Of a DNA stretch of 64,000 bases, positions 18,797 through 27,428 are shown in pieces. Where the stretch lies: positions 4,421 through 68,420 of the forward strand of contig DASYAU010000013.1 of NCBI GenBank assembly GCA_036501185.1, read 5' to 3'. Source of the stretch: Korobacter sp036501185 (lineage in GTDB: Bacteria; Acidobacteriota; Terriglobia; Terriglobales; Acidobacteriaceae). The translations under genes were made by a program, and so were the position numbers. Below the pieces are notes generated by a model, which saw nothing but the letters and a program-made list of their open reading frames with translations, had not been told where the DNA came from and made no database searches. The first letter of the stretch is position 1. Every line of letters begins with the position of its first letter.

Positions 18797-18856
18797 AAAT
18801 AAGGCGGCGCACGCCGATAGATGTGGGGTTGAGGATGGCACGGCGTGCGCCTTATT
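18797..18856 (-). promoter_or_regulatory. Long stem-loop in the fadN leader
   Basis: AATAAGGCGgcgCACGCCG-type arm at 18798-18816 pairs with CGGCGTGCGCCTTATT at 18841-18856: 16 paired bases with one 3-nt bulge and a 24-nt loop. It lies between the fadN start and the FadR-type operator, hence in the probable 5' untranslated region. It has no T-tract, so it is not a simple terminator. It could affect mRNA stability or be a repeat. Apart from this and the operator I see nothing else in 18556-18961. Confidence 0.6.
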
Positions 18857-18868
18857 CAATTGAGCTCA

Positions 18869-18897
18869 TCCTAATGAATGAATGCTCATTCAGTCAA
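18869..18897 (-). promoter_or_regulatory. FadR-type operator inside the fadN promoter
   Basis: An 18-bp near-palindrome, TGAATGAATGCTCATTCA (18875-18892), matches the published Bacillus subtilis FadR consensus TGAATGAMTANTCATTCA at 17 of 18 positions. On the minus strand it lies between a -35 of TTGACT (18892-18897) and a weak -10 of TTAGGA (18869-18874), spacer 17, so a bound repressor would block the promoter. A TetR-family acyl-CoA-responsive repressor is expected but no such gene is in the window. Confidence 0.72.
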
Positions 18898-18961
18898 TCA
18901 AAAACTAATTCGATGCAGAATTTCTGGTTCCCGAACTGACTCTGGATGTCCCTCAGCGATC

Positions 18962-19477
18962 TCAGTCCGCCAACGCTCGTTCCCGTCCGAGCTCTGGATG
19001 CACCTTTACGTACGCCACAGCTTCTGCGGCCATCTGTCGTTCACCCTTATAGCTCAGCAACTTAGGAGCCTCCTCTAAAGGAGTCCAGAAACATTGCTGC
19101 ACTTCATGCCGCATCTCCGGAGCAATGTTCCCGAGCTTCCCGCTCACATAACGGAATAGATAAAAGCTGACCACTTTAAATACGCGCGCCTTGTCACCCC
19201 AGGAGCGCACGTAGAAATATTTGATATCCGCCAGCTTCGTAATGATCTCTGCCCGCAGACCCGTCTCTTCCCACACCTCTCGCTCCGCGGTCTGACGCGG
19301 CTTCTCCCCCGGATCGACAGTGCCTTTTGGCAGCGCCAAAACATGAGGTTTTCTCGGCTCTTTGCCGGGTTTCGGAGTGATTTTCGGGCGTTCGATGTGG
19401 GGTTCGATGGTGGCAATATGCCAGCGTCCGCGGATCATGCGGAGCACCACGCCGCCGGCCGAAAATTCGCGCACCAT
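18962..19477 (-). CDS. NUDIX hydrolase
   Basis: A 171-residue phosphohydrolase. The Nudix box is complete: G52-T-V-D-P-G-E-K-P, then A-E-R-E-V-W-E-E-T-G-L ending at about residue 74. Substrate cannot be told; the A-G-G-V-V opening and an L-P-K-G lead-in resemble diadenosine/nucleoside-diphosphate pyrophosphohydrolases. It is divergent from the patatin-like gene, with 157 bp between the two starts. Its stop lies upstream of the fadN operator, so it is a separate unit. Confidence 0.9.
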   Translation of the reverse strand: MVREFSAGGVVLRMIRGRWHIATIEPHIERPKITPKPGKEPRKPHVLALPKGTVDPGEKPRQTAEREVWEETGLRAEIITKLADIKYFYVRSWGDKARVFKVVSFYLFRYVSGKLGNIAPEMRHEVQQCFWTPLEEAPKLLSYKGERQMAAEAVAYVKVHPELGRERALAD

Positions 19478-19634
19478 AGTAAGTTGTCAGCTCTGTCGAA
19501 GCAGCTTACGCTTTCGCAACTCATCATCTCACGGCTCGTATGTACCCGGAAAGCAGCACTGGAAGGCCTGTTCGCATCACAAATGGTGCGAGTCTTTTTG
19601 CCGGCTGCGGGTTGTGGTGAGCAGAGAGGCACGC

Positions 19635-20618
19635 ATGTGGCAGGTGCGGGTGGCGCAGCTATCAAGGATTGTTCGCGCAGTGAAAGCCTTCACTGGCGAA
19701 TTGGGCCGACACGAAGAAGGCATCGCCCCACAACTACCCATCGCTGTTCCACAACTTCTTCCCCCTAAAATCGGCATTGCTCTCGGAGGCGGCTTCGCCC
19801 GCGGCCTCGCCCACATCGGCGTTCTGCGCGTGCTCAGTGAAGAGGGCGTTCCCATCGATTTCATCGCTGGCACCAGCGTCGGCTCCATTGTTGGCGCCTC
19901 TTACTGCAGCGGCATCTCGCCGCGCGAGATGCAGGAGATCGCCGCCATCGTTCGCTTCAAGGACTTCGCTCGCTGGTCGCTGAACAAACTCGGCTTCTGC
20001 ACCAACGATCGCATGAACAACTTCCTCTGCAAGATCGTGAAGTGCAAAACCTTCGAAGAACTTAAAACCCCACTCGCGGTTGTCGCCACCGATTTCATTA
20101 CCGGCGAAGCTGTCATCTTCCGTAACGGTCCTATAGTCGAGGCCGTGCGCGCCAGTTGCGCGTATCCCGGCATGTTCCAGCCGGTAAGAGTTAACGGCCG
20201 GCTCCTCGTCGACGGGATGCTCTCGCAAGGTGTCCCCACGACGCCGTTGCGCGAAATGGGCGCCGATCGTGTCCTTGGCGTTTATCTCAGCGCGCACTGG
20301 GTCAATCTCCAGGGCCCGCGCCATGTCTTCGATGTCATCGGCCAGTGTTTCTCCATCGCCCAGGCCAAGATGAGTAGCATCTGGAAACGCGACGCCGATC
20401 TCGTTATCGAACCCAATGTCGATGGTTTTGCCTTCGACGGTTTCGATCGCGTCAAGGACCTCATGCGCTCCGGCGAAAACGCCATTATTGAGGTTCTTCC
20501 TGCCATCAAGGAGTGGATGAAAGTTCGCGAGATCCCGCTCGGAGCAGCAACGCCCATCGCCAAGCAAGCTCCCGCCCCGCCCGCCATTTCCCCAACCCCA
20601 ACCGAGTTGTCGGCCTGA
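19635..20618 (+). CDS. Patatin-like phospholipase (RssA/NTE type)
   Basis: A 327-residue serine lipid acyl hydrolase. Oxyanion loop G51-G-G-F-A-R-G57, nucleophile S81 in G-T-S-V-G, and D193 of the D-G-M motif form the catalytic dyad. The C-terminal tail after about 290 is Pro/Ala-rich. The frame stays open further upstream, but the ATG at 19635 has a GAGAGG ribosome-binding sequence 5 nt before it and leaves a normal length for the family. It probably hydrolyses membrane phospholipid or fatty acyl esters; no signal peptide, so it is likely cytoplasmic. Confidence 0.9.
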   Translation: MWQVRVAQLSRIVRAVKAFTGELGRHEEGIAPQLPIAVPQLLPPKIGIALGGGFARGLAHIGVLRVLSEEGVPIDFIAGTSVGSIVGASYCSGISPREMQEIAAIVRFKDFARWSLNKLGFCTNDRMNNFLCKIVKCKTFEELKTPLAVVATDFITGEAVIFRNGPIVEAVRASCAYPGMFQPVRVNGRLLVDGMLSQGVPTTPLREMGADRVLGVYLSAHWVNLQGPRHVFDVIGQCFSIAQAKMSSIWKRDADLVIEPNVDGFAFDGFDRVKDLMRSGENAIIEVLPAIKEWMKVREIPLGAATPIAKQAPAPPAISPTPTELSA

Positions 20619-20747
20619 CGGTTTCCCCCACTTGTACCCTGCACCCCAGTTACCTCCGCCACTCCGCTGCGCTGTCGGCTTTCGTGTAACCTTGGGCGTC
20701 GGAGGAGTGCCTCTCGTTCGCGCGGCTTTCTGCAGGAACTCACAACG

Positions 20748-22925
20748 ATGAAAACGATCGCTGCCCTTATCCTGCTGCTCACGCTCTCCGCGAACTCTTC
20801 CGAGCTGCGCGACGCGCAGAAACCCGTCTTCGATCCGCCCACCGCGATCGCTGGCTTCGAAGCGCCCGCCACCGAACTCTCGCTGGAAAAGAAGTTTCTC
20901 TCCGTTCCCGATCCCAAGCGGGCCGAGCAGGTGCTGCGGTATATCACTTCGGCACCTCATCTCGCTTCCACGCCTGAGGACCGCAAGACCGCCGAATATG
21001 TCCTCCAGCGATACAAAGAAGCCGGCTTGCAGGCGAGCATCGAGGAATACAAGGTCTACTTCGGCATTCCGCGCTCCGTCAGCATCGACATCGTCGCCCC
21101 GGCAAACGTCACCATGCATGGGCCCACGCCCGAGCACGTCAACGGCAACGAGCCCTTCCAGGACGACGACCGCATCCTTCCTCCCTTTAGCGGCTATTCG
21201 CCATCAGCCGACATCACCGCCGAAGTCGTTTACGCCAATTACGGACGCCCCGAAGATTTCGAAACTCTGGAACGCGCCGGTGTGGATGTAAAAGGCAAGC
21301 TCGTTATCGTCCGCTATGGCGACAACTTCCGCGGCGTGAAGGAATTGCTTGCCGAGCGGCATGGCGCCGCCGGACTCATCATCTACTCCGATCCCATGGA
21401 CGACGGCTATTTCAAGGGAGACGTTTATCCCAAGGGTCCATATCGTCCTGCGACGGCCGTGCAGCGTGGCGACGTGCATTACATGTTCCGCTATCCCGGC
21501 GATCCCACTACCCCCGGCATCGCCTCTACTCCGAACTTGCCAGCATCCCAGCGCACCGATCCCGCGCAGGCTGCGAGCTTGCCGAAGATTCCCGCCATCC
21601 CGCTCTCTTATGCCGACGCCGCGCCTATCCTCCAGCACCTCGAAGGTCCGGAATCTCCGCGCTCCTGGCAAGGCGCGCTGCCGTTCACCTATCACCTCGG
21701 GCCTGGCCCCGTAAAGGTTCACCTCAAGCTCGATATCGAATATGCCTACCGTACGGTGTGGGACGTTATCGGCGTCATCCGTGGCTCGCAGTATCCCAAC
21801 GATCTCGTCATCTCCGGCAATCATCGCGACGCCTGGGTGTACGGCGCGGTCGATCCCGGAAGCGGCACCGCCGCGCAACTCGAAGCCGTTCGTGGCATCG
21901 GCCAGTTGTTAAGGGCAGGCTGGCATCCCAAGCGCACCATCATGTTCGCCAGTTGGGACGCCGAAGAAGAAGGCATGGTCGGCTCTACCGAGTGGTGCGA
22001 AGAGCATGCCAAGGAACTCCAGGGCGCGGTCGCCTATTTCAACATGGACGTCGCCGTGAGCGGCCCTAACTTCGCCGCCGCATCCGTACCCAGTCTCAAG
22101 CAGTTCATGCGTGAGGTTGCGAAAAGCGTTCCCAGCCCACTCGGCGGCAGTGTCTACGACGTCTGGATGGAGGCCGGTGTCGGTCGCGGACCAGCCCGCC
22201 TTGAAGTTTTTCCCGACGTGAACGGCTCCGCCCGGCACTCCTCCGTCGCTCCCCACCAGGACGTCGCCGTCGGCGATCTCGGCAGCGGCTCCGATTACTC
22301 TCCATTCCTCGAGCACCTCGGCGTCCCCTCCGCCGACATGGGCACCCACGGTCCCTATGGCGTCTACCACTCCGCCTTCGACGACTTCTCCTGGTTCAGC
22401 AAGTTTGCCGACCCGCATTTTGTTTATGTGCAGCAGATGGCGCGCCTCAACGGCGTACAGGTCCTGCGCATGGCCGACGCCGACGTACTGCCCTTCGATT
22501 ACGAGGCCTATGGCAACGAGATCGAATCTTACGTCGAGTACACCAAGCAGAAAGCCGCGGAAGCGTTTCCCGAAGGCGCGCCGAAATTTGACGAGCTCAC
22601 CCAGGCCGCCAAACGGCTACAGAGTGCCGGAGCCATGCTCCTCGGTTCAGTGAAGGCAGGGAAGTCCGCCTCGCCCGCGCGCCTCAACGCCGCCCTCCGT
22701 GATGCCGAGCGCTCCTTTCTGACCAGCGGCATGCCACACCGTCCGTGGTTCCGCCACGCCATATATGCCCCCGGCGAGCTCACCGGGTATGAAGCCGTGG
22801 TTCTGCCGGCCATTTCCGAAGCCATCGAAAGCCATGACTCCCAGCAGCTCGCCGATCAAATCCAGGCTACCGCTGCCGCCGTTAATAAAGCCGCGGAGAT
22901 CCTCGAGTCCGCCCACAGTTTCTAG
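20748..22925 (+). CDS. M28-family metallopeptidase (glutamate carboxypeptidase II-like)
   Basis: A 725-residue secreted zinc peptidase with a signal peptide (about residues 1-17). A protease-associated (PA) domain (about 150-290) is inserted before and around the catalytic M28 domain. Di-zinc ligands are visible: G-N-H-R-D-A-W, D-P-G-S-G, A-E-E-E-G, N-M-D-V and Y-H-S-A-F-D. A C-terminal helical dimerisation-like region (about 600-725) follows. This layout is that of glutamate carboxypeptidase II/NAALADase and transferrin-receptor-like proteins; with the metal ligands intact it should be active on acidic di- or oligopeptides. Confidence 0.93.
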   Translation: MKTIAALILLLTLSANSSELRDAQKPVFDPPTAIAGFEAPATELSLEKKFLSVPDPKRAEQVLRYITSAPHLASTPEDRKTAEYVLQRYKEAGLQASIEEYKVYFGIPRSVSIDIVAPANVTMHGPTPEHVNGNEPFQDDDRILPPFSGYSPSADITAEVVYANYGRPEDFETLERAGVDVKGKLVIVRYGDNFRGVKELLAERHGAAGLIIYSDPMDDGYFKGDVYPKGPYRPATAVQRGDVHYMFRYPGDPTTPGIASTPNLPASQRTDPAQAASLPKIPAIPLSYADAAPILQHLEGPESPRSWQGALPFTYHLGPGPVKVHLKLDIEYAYRTVWDVIGVIRGSQYPNDLVISGNHRDAWVYGAVDPGSGTAAQLEAVRGIGQLLRAGWHPKRTIMFASWDAEEEGMVGSTEWCEEHAKELQGAVAYFNMDVAVSGPNFAAASVPSLKQFMREVAKSVPSPLGGSVYDVWMEAGVGRGPARLEVFPDVNGSARHSSVAPHQDVAVGDLGSGSDYSPFLEHLGVPSADMGTHGPYGVYHSAFDDFSWFSKFADPHFVYVQQMARLNGVQVLRMADADVLPFDYEAYGNEIESYVEYTKQKAAEAFPEGAPKFDELTQAAKRLQSAGAMLLGSVKAGKSASPARLNAALRDAERSFLTSGMPHRPWFRHAIYAPGELTGYEAVVLPAISEAIESHDSQQLADQIQATAAAVNKAAEILESAHSF

Positions 22926-23010
22926 CTCTTGCAACTAAGAACACCTTCCGCCCTCTCTTAGGCACTTCACCTGATTGGCGCTCCGCCACCCGCAGCGAAG
23001 AATTGTACCC

Positions 23011-23223
23011 ATGATTGCGATGTTGCCAGCCGTTCATCGATTCATCGAGGCCCACGACCGTTTCCTCGCTCTCGACCAGGCCCGCTTCGACTTCAACTCT
23101 GCCCACGAACGCGAGCTCTACCACATTGAAATGATGAAGGCCTACCTCGAGGTCCAATATCGCGCCAAGGTCATCGCCGGCATCCAGTACGCCGACGGCA
23201 TGGACTTCGCCGACTGCCACTGA
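23011..23223 (+). CDS. Small hypothetical protein
   Basis: A 70-residue acidic protein, mostly helical, containing H-R-F-I-E-A-H-D-R-F and E-R-E-L-Y-H-I-E-M-M-K-A-Y. No domain recognised. ATG 23011 is used; ATG 23020 is equally possible. Codon use resembles the neighbours. The ribosome-binding site is weak. It stands alone between the M28 peptidase and the coiled-coil membrane protein. Confidence 0.55.
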   Translation: MIAMLPAVHRFIEAHDRFLALDQARFDFNSAHERELYHIEMMKAYLEVQYRAKVIAGIQYADGMDFADCH

Positions 23224-23388
23224 CCGCCTTTTCGCCGGTTGCTCCCAACTCTTCTCCGGGTTCCCGGAACCCAGCTGCATGCGAAGCCCCGCGACCGTTA
23301 AATCCAGAGTACCAAGCCACCTTCGCGCCCCCTCCTGACTCTAAGTAAAGCGCGCCCTGAGTCGCCAGGAAATTTCGAGGGTTCTGTC

Positions 23389-24651
23389 ATGCCACTCGCC
23401 CGTATTCGCACACAGTTCCCGGGAGAAGTCGCCGAACTCTCCGCCGTTTTGGTGGACGCCGGCTATACCGTCGAGGTCATTCGTCCGGAATCATTCCGCA
23501 TCTCTCCCGCCGACCTCGAACTCACAGTCGACAAACTTCCTGTCGTCGAAGCCTGGCGCCACGTGCCCAATGCAGAGCAGGTTTACGTCGCGCCCGGAAC
23601 TCCGGAGAGTGGTGACATTCGCACTCCATATGGCGAGCAGGTCCCGCACGAGTCGGCTCTCGCGCGCTTGCTTGTTGAATCGAAAGAGGGCTTCTCCGCC
23701 GCGAATATTTGGTGCAAGAAGCAGGGAAGAGAATTGCGGTCCCTTGGCCATGAAATAGTCGAGCGCTCGAACCGTATATCGCACACAATGACAGAGCGCT
23801 CGCAACACTTGCGCACCTGGATCGCCGAAACTTGCCGCCGCTGGACGCCTCCGCGCGAGTACCACGCTCCGGTCCATCTCGATCCCGTATCTACCGATTC
23901 GAAGGTCACGCGCATTGACAGTGCCGTCGATCTCGCCCGCAAACAGTTCGAAGCGATGCGTGCGCGTCACGAAGCCGAACAGAAGCTCCTCCAGGAACAG
24001 GCCCGGCTGGCCGAAGAAAGTCGGCGTCGCGCCAGGGAGGCCGCGGAAGCGAGGGCGCTGCTCGAAAAGCAACGCAAGATTGAAGCCATGGTCGCAGCCA
24101 CTGAGCTACTGCGCGAGCGCGTCGTTACCCACCACACGCCAGAGCCGCAGCCCGAACCGCAAAAGCCACGCCCGCTCGCACGACGCCGTCCACGTTTTCT
24201 CCCGCGCACCCGTCGAGAACGTGCTTTCTTCCGCGCTGGGATCGCATCTCTTTGTTTCGCGCTGACGATGGCCGCTCTCGCCGCCGAAGCACTGCATCCG
24301 CGTCCTGCATCGAGCGCTATCCCGCAACAGGCATCGGCTCCGGCAGCTACCGCTCCCGCACCCCAGGTTTTGCCTGCGCCCGTAACCACGGCGACGACCG
24401 CTCCCGCTGCAACTCCGGCATCTGTGCCCGCCGAGGTAGTTGCACCGGAGAAGCCCTCTGCCGCTACGCAGGTTCTCTCTCGTGCGGTACTGACGCATTC
24501 TGCCAGGCCGTCGCACATCCAGCGCTCAACTGCGCCTGAAGACTCCAGCATCGCCGAGGACGAAGTCATCGTGCGCAAGCCCCTCACAACAACGCGGGCC
24601 TCGGCAGCTAAGCCGAAGCCCGGTATTGTCCATTTTTCCGATTTGAACTAG
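23389..24651 (+). CDS. Coiled-coil, single-pass membrane protein of unknown function
   Basis: A 420-residue protein not assignable to a family. Residues 1-60 look globular (V-D-A-G-Y-T-V-E-V-I, a potential sensor or ligand fold). Residues 180-250 form a long charged coiled coil (A-R-K-Q-F-E-A-M-R-A-R-H-E-A-E-Q and more). A very basic stretch (R-P-L-A-R-R-R-P-R-F) leads to one membrane segment at about 280-300, then a Pro/Ala/Thr-rich outer region to the C-terminus. The basic side next to the membrane segment suggests the N-terminal part is cytoplasmic. It converges with the phosphatase gene, 4 bp apart. Confidence 0.75.
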   Translation: MPLARIRTQFPGEVAELSAVLVDAGYTVEVIRPESFRISPADLELTVDKLPVVEAWRHVPNAEQVYVAPGTPESGDIRTPYGEQVPHESALARLLVESKEGFSAANIWCKKQGRELRSLGHEIVERSNRISHTMTERSQHLRTWIAETCRRWTPPREYHAPVHLDPVSTDSKVTRIDSAVDLARKQFEAMRARHEAEQKLLQEQARLAEESRRRAREAAEARALLEKQRKIEAMVAATELLRERVVTHHTPEPQPEPQKPRPLARRRPRFLPRTRRERAFFRAGIASLCFALTMAALAAEALHPRPASSAIPQQASAPAATAPAPQVLPAPVTTATTAPAATPASVPAEVVAPEKPSAATQVLSRAVLTHSARPSHIQRSTAPEDSSIAEDEVIVRKPLTTTRASAAKPKPGIVHFSDLN

Positions 24652-24655
24652 CTAA

Positions 24656-25678
24656 CTACGCGTAAGCTTGTTCACGCACTTCACCCGCAGTTCGCGCTGG
24701 TGCGAACTGGATTGCCAGCATCGTCTCGTCGTCAAATCGTTCCGAGTCTCCGCGAAACCCGTCGAGCTGCTCGCGGCAGTTCCGGACTAGCTCGCACGGC
24801 TCACGCACTTGTTTGTTCGCAATGAATTCCCGCACCTGCTGCAGACCCCATTCTTCGCCGCTCGCGTTCTGCGCCTCCGAGATACCGTCCGTGTACAGCA
24901 CCAGCGTGTCACCTGGCTGCAGCTGCGTCCGTTGCACTGTGAACTGCTGGCTGCAGAACATGCCAAACGGCAGGTCGGTACTCTCCAGCACGTCCACGCT
25001 TTTTTCCCGCGCCAGCAGCACCGGCAGATGCCCGGCGTTTGCCATCTCCACGCCGCCCCCAGCCTTCACATGGCCGAATACGAGCGTCGCGTATTGCCCG
25101 CTCATGGCACTTTCGCAGAAGAGCCGGTTCGCATGCTCCAGCAGCATGCCCATGCAATCCGCGGTAGGAATCAACGCGCGAAACACCGCCCGCAAGCTTG
25201 CCGTCAGCATTGCCGCACCGATCCCTTTTCCCGCCACATCGGCCAGGATGAAATATAGCCCGCCGTGGTCATCGTTGATCAGGTCGAAGTAGTCGCCGCT
25301 CACAATCCGCGCCGGACGAAAGTGATACGCCACCTCCCATCCTTTAACCGAACTTTCCAACGGCAGCAGCTGCGTTTGCATCTGCGCCGCAAGTTGCAGG
25401 TCGTATTCCAGCGCGCGCTGCTGCCTCGGCGTCAAGCACCCCAGGCAGAACGTCACCAACGGATCAGCCATTACCCGGTCCACCTCAATCGATTCATGGC
25501 AGTTCTGGCACACGCCAAACGTGCCGTGCTCCAGCTTGGAAAGCGCCTCGTCAACATCGTGGAGAAGGTGCGATATCTGCTTGTTTTCGTGCTTGGTCAG
25601 CGCGGTTTCCAGGTTTTGACGGCGTACCACCAACTGCTCACGAATCTGGTTCAGGTAAGCGGTTTCGGCGATATTCAT
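24656..25678 (-). CDS. SpoIIE/PP2C-type phosphatase fused to a DksA-like zinc finger
   Basis: A 340-residue protein. The N-terminal 90 residues resemble DksA/TraR/YocK proteins: a helical hairpin, L-E-H-G-T-F-G-V, then a zinc finger C57-x2-C60-x17-C78-x2-C81. Residues 90-330 are a SpoIIE-type serine phosphatase (G-D-Y-F-D, D-V-A-G-K-G, N-A-G-H-L-P and Y-T-D-G metal-site motifs). Such phosphatases normally act on anti-sigma-factor antagonists. The DksA-like part suggests contact with RNA polymerase or simply a zinc-binding dimer module. Upstream 25679-25842 is the promoter region with nothing else recognised. Confidence 0.9.
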   Translation of the reverse strand: MNIAETAYLNQIREQLVVRRQNLETALTKHENKQISHLLHDVDEALSKLEHGTFGVCQNCHESIEVDRVMADPLVTFCLGCLTPRQQRALEYDLQLAAQMQTQLLPLESSVKGWEVAYHFRPARIVSGDYFDLINDDHGGLYFILADVAGKGIGAAMLTASLRAVFRALIPTADCMGMLLEHANRLFCESAMSGQYATLVFGHVKAGGGVEMANAGHLPVLLAREKSVDVLESTDLPFGMFCSQQFTVQRTQLQPGDTLVLYTDGISEAQNASGEEWGLQQVREFIANKQVREPCELVRNCREQLDGFRGDSERFDDETMLAIQFAPARTAGEVREQAYA

Positions 25679-25842
25679 GGCTTACTCCGGTGCTTCGTAT
25701 TAGAACTACAGATTAAGGCCCCGGATGCAGTATTTTCTATCCGATTGCCGACGGGAAAATCGCCGATTACGGGCGCCCCGTCGTCATCACCGAAGGCATC
25801 AGGGCGGGGGTTTCAGGGGACGTCTGGACTGAACTTATGTCA

Positions 25843-25870
25843 ATAAAAAGAGCCCGCCGGCAGGCGGGCC
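25843..25870 (-). terminator. Rho-independent terminator of thiC
   Basis: A GC-only 7-bp stem with a 4-nt loop (25852-25869), extended at its base, followed on the minus strand by CTCTTTTTATT. It lies 18 bp after the thiC stop codon. Confidence 0.9.
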
Positions 25871-25887
25871 CTTCATTCCCAAAATTA

Positions 25888-27351
25888 CTATTTTAGGATC
25901 GTCAGCTGTGCGGCCATCTCTGCCGCGTAGTCTTTCTTTTCGATGCCGTGCACCTTCTTGTTGTACTCGTCTACTTTCGACGAATAATTCATCGAGCAGA
26001 ACTTCGGCCCGCACATCGAGCAGAACGCCGCTTCCTTGTAATACGCGTCCGGCAGTGTCTCGTCGTGCATCGAGCGCGCCGTCTCCGGATCGAGTGACAG
26101 GTTGAACTGCGCCTCCCAATCGAACGTGTAACGCGCATGGCTCAAAGCATTATCCCGATCCTGTGCCCCCGGACGATGCCTCGCCACATCCGCCGCATGT
26201 GCCGCGATCTTGTAAGCAATGATCCCGTCCTTCACGTCCTTTTCGTTCGGAAGCCCGAGGTGTTCCTTCGGCGTCACGTAGCACAGCATCGAAGCCCCGT
26301 GCCAGCCAATCAACGCCGCGCCAATCGCGCTCGTAATGTGGTCATATCCCGGCGCGATATCAATCACCAGCGGCCCCAGCGTGTAGAACGGCGCTCCGTG
26401 GCACAACTCTACTTCCTTGTCCACCTGCTCCTTGATCTTGTCGAGTGGTACGTGCCCCGGGCCTTCGATCATTACCTGCACATCGTGCTCCCAGGCTTTC
26501 GTCGTCAACTCGCCCAGCGTCTTCAGTTCCGCGAACTGCGCCTCGTCGCTCGCGTCGGCAATCGATCCCGGCCGCAATCCATCTCCCAGCGAGTACGACA
26601 CGTCATACTTCTTCAACACCTTCGTTATGTCGTCAAACCGCTCGTACAGGAAATTCTGCTTGTGGTGGTGCGCCATCCACTGCGCCAAAATCGCGCCGCC
26701 GCGACTCACGATGCCCGTGATGCGGTTCGCCACCAGTGGCAGGTATTGAATGAGCACGCCCGCGTGGATCGTCATGTAATCCACGCCCTGCTGTGCCTGC
26801 TCCTCAATTACCTCGAGCATCAGGTCGGCGGTCAGGTCTTCAATGCGCTTCACCCGCGAGACTGCCTCGTAAATCGGCACCGTCCCAATCGGCACCGGCG
26901 AGTGCCGCAAAATCGCCTCGCGGATTTCGTGAATATCCCCACCCGTCGAGAGGTCCATCACCGTGTCCGCCCCGTGATGCACCGACGTATGCAGCTTCTT
27001 CAGCTCCGTCTCAATATCCGACGTCACTGCCGAGTTCCCGATGTTCGCATTGATCTTGCACTTCGATTCAATGCCAATCGCCATCGGCTCCAGCTCAGGG
27101 TGATTGATGTTCGCCGGGATGATCATGCGACCTTCGGCGACTTCCGTCCGAATCACCTCGGGCGAAACTCGCTCGCGCTCCGCCACGTACAACATCTCTT
27201 CGGTCACCAGCCCCTTGCGGGCAAAGTGCATCTGCGAAACGTTGTCGTCGCCGGTCCGTGCTGCTTCTGCCTTCCGCTTCACGACCCATTCCTCGCGCGG
27301 TTTCACGACCGTCGCCGAGTGACCGTTTCCGTTGCCGTTGGCGCTGCTCAT
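25888..27351 (-). CDS. thiC: Phosphomethylpyrimidine synthase
   Basis: A 487-residue radical-SAM enzyme that converts 5-aminoimidazole ribotide to hydroxymethylpyrimidine phosphate in thiamine synthesis. The C-terminal [4Fe-4S] motif C-S-M-C-G-P-K-F-C is present, as are the family segments M-I-E-G-P-G-H-V-P and G-A-A-L-I-G-W-H-G. Length fits the short (non-extended) bacterial form. The N-terminus is Asn/Gly-rich. A TATAAT box 30 nt upstream leaves a very short leader, so no TPP riboswitch can be there. Confidence 0.97.
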   Translation of the reverse strand: MSSANGNGNGHSATVVKPREEWVVKRKAEAARTGDDNVSQMHFARKGLVTEEMLYVAERERVSPEVIRTEVAEGRMIIPANINHPELEPMAIGIESKCKINANIGNSAVTSDIETELKKLHTSVHHGADTVMDLSTGGDIHEIREAILRHSPVPIGTVPIYEAVSRVKRIEDLTADLMLEVIEEQAQQGVDYMTIHAGVLIQYLPLVANRITGIVSRGGAILAQWMAHHHKQNFLYERFDDITKVLKKYDVSYSLGDGLRPGSIADASDEAQFAELKTLGELTTKAWEHDVQVMIEGPGHVPLDKIKEQVDKEVELCHGAPFYTLGPLVIDIAPGYDHITSAIGAALIGWHGASMLCYVTPKEHLGLPNEKDVKDGIIAYKIAAHAADVARHRPGAQDRDNALSHARYTFDWEAQFNLSLDPETARSMHDETLPDAYYKEAAFCSMCGPKFCSMNYSSKVDEYNKKVHGIEKKDYAAEMAAQLTILK

Positions 27352-27380
27352 AATCGAACTCTCCCTGGGGTGAAAAGGAA

Positions 27381-27386
27381 ATTATA
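27381..27386 (-). promoter_or_regulatory. -10 box for thiC
   Basis: TATAAT on the minus strand, about 30 nt upstream of the thiC ATG, with a GGGAG ribosome-binding site between. The predicted transcript leader is about 20-25 nt. The -35 is poor. Confidence 0.5.
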
Positions 27387-27428
27387 CGCCGCGGATTACG
27401 TGGTACATCGACGCCGATGAATGTCACG

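Noticed and set aside
19362..19634. Upstream extension of the patatin-like gene
   Set aside because: It overlaps the NUDIX gene on the other strand, and ATG 19635 has its own ribosome-binding sequence.
19734..21137. 467-residue open frame on the minus strand
   Set aside because: It is antisense to the patatin and M28 genes, both of which have intact catalytic motifs; its composition reflects high-GC shadow coding.
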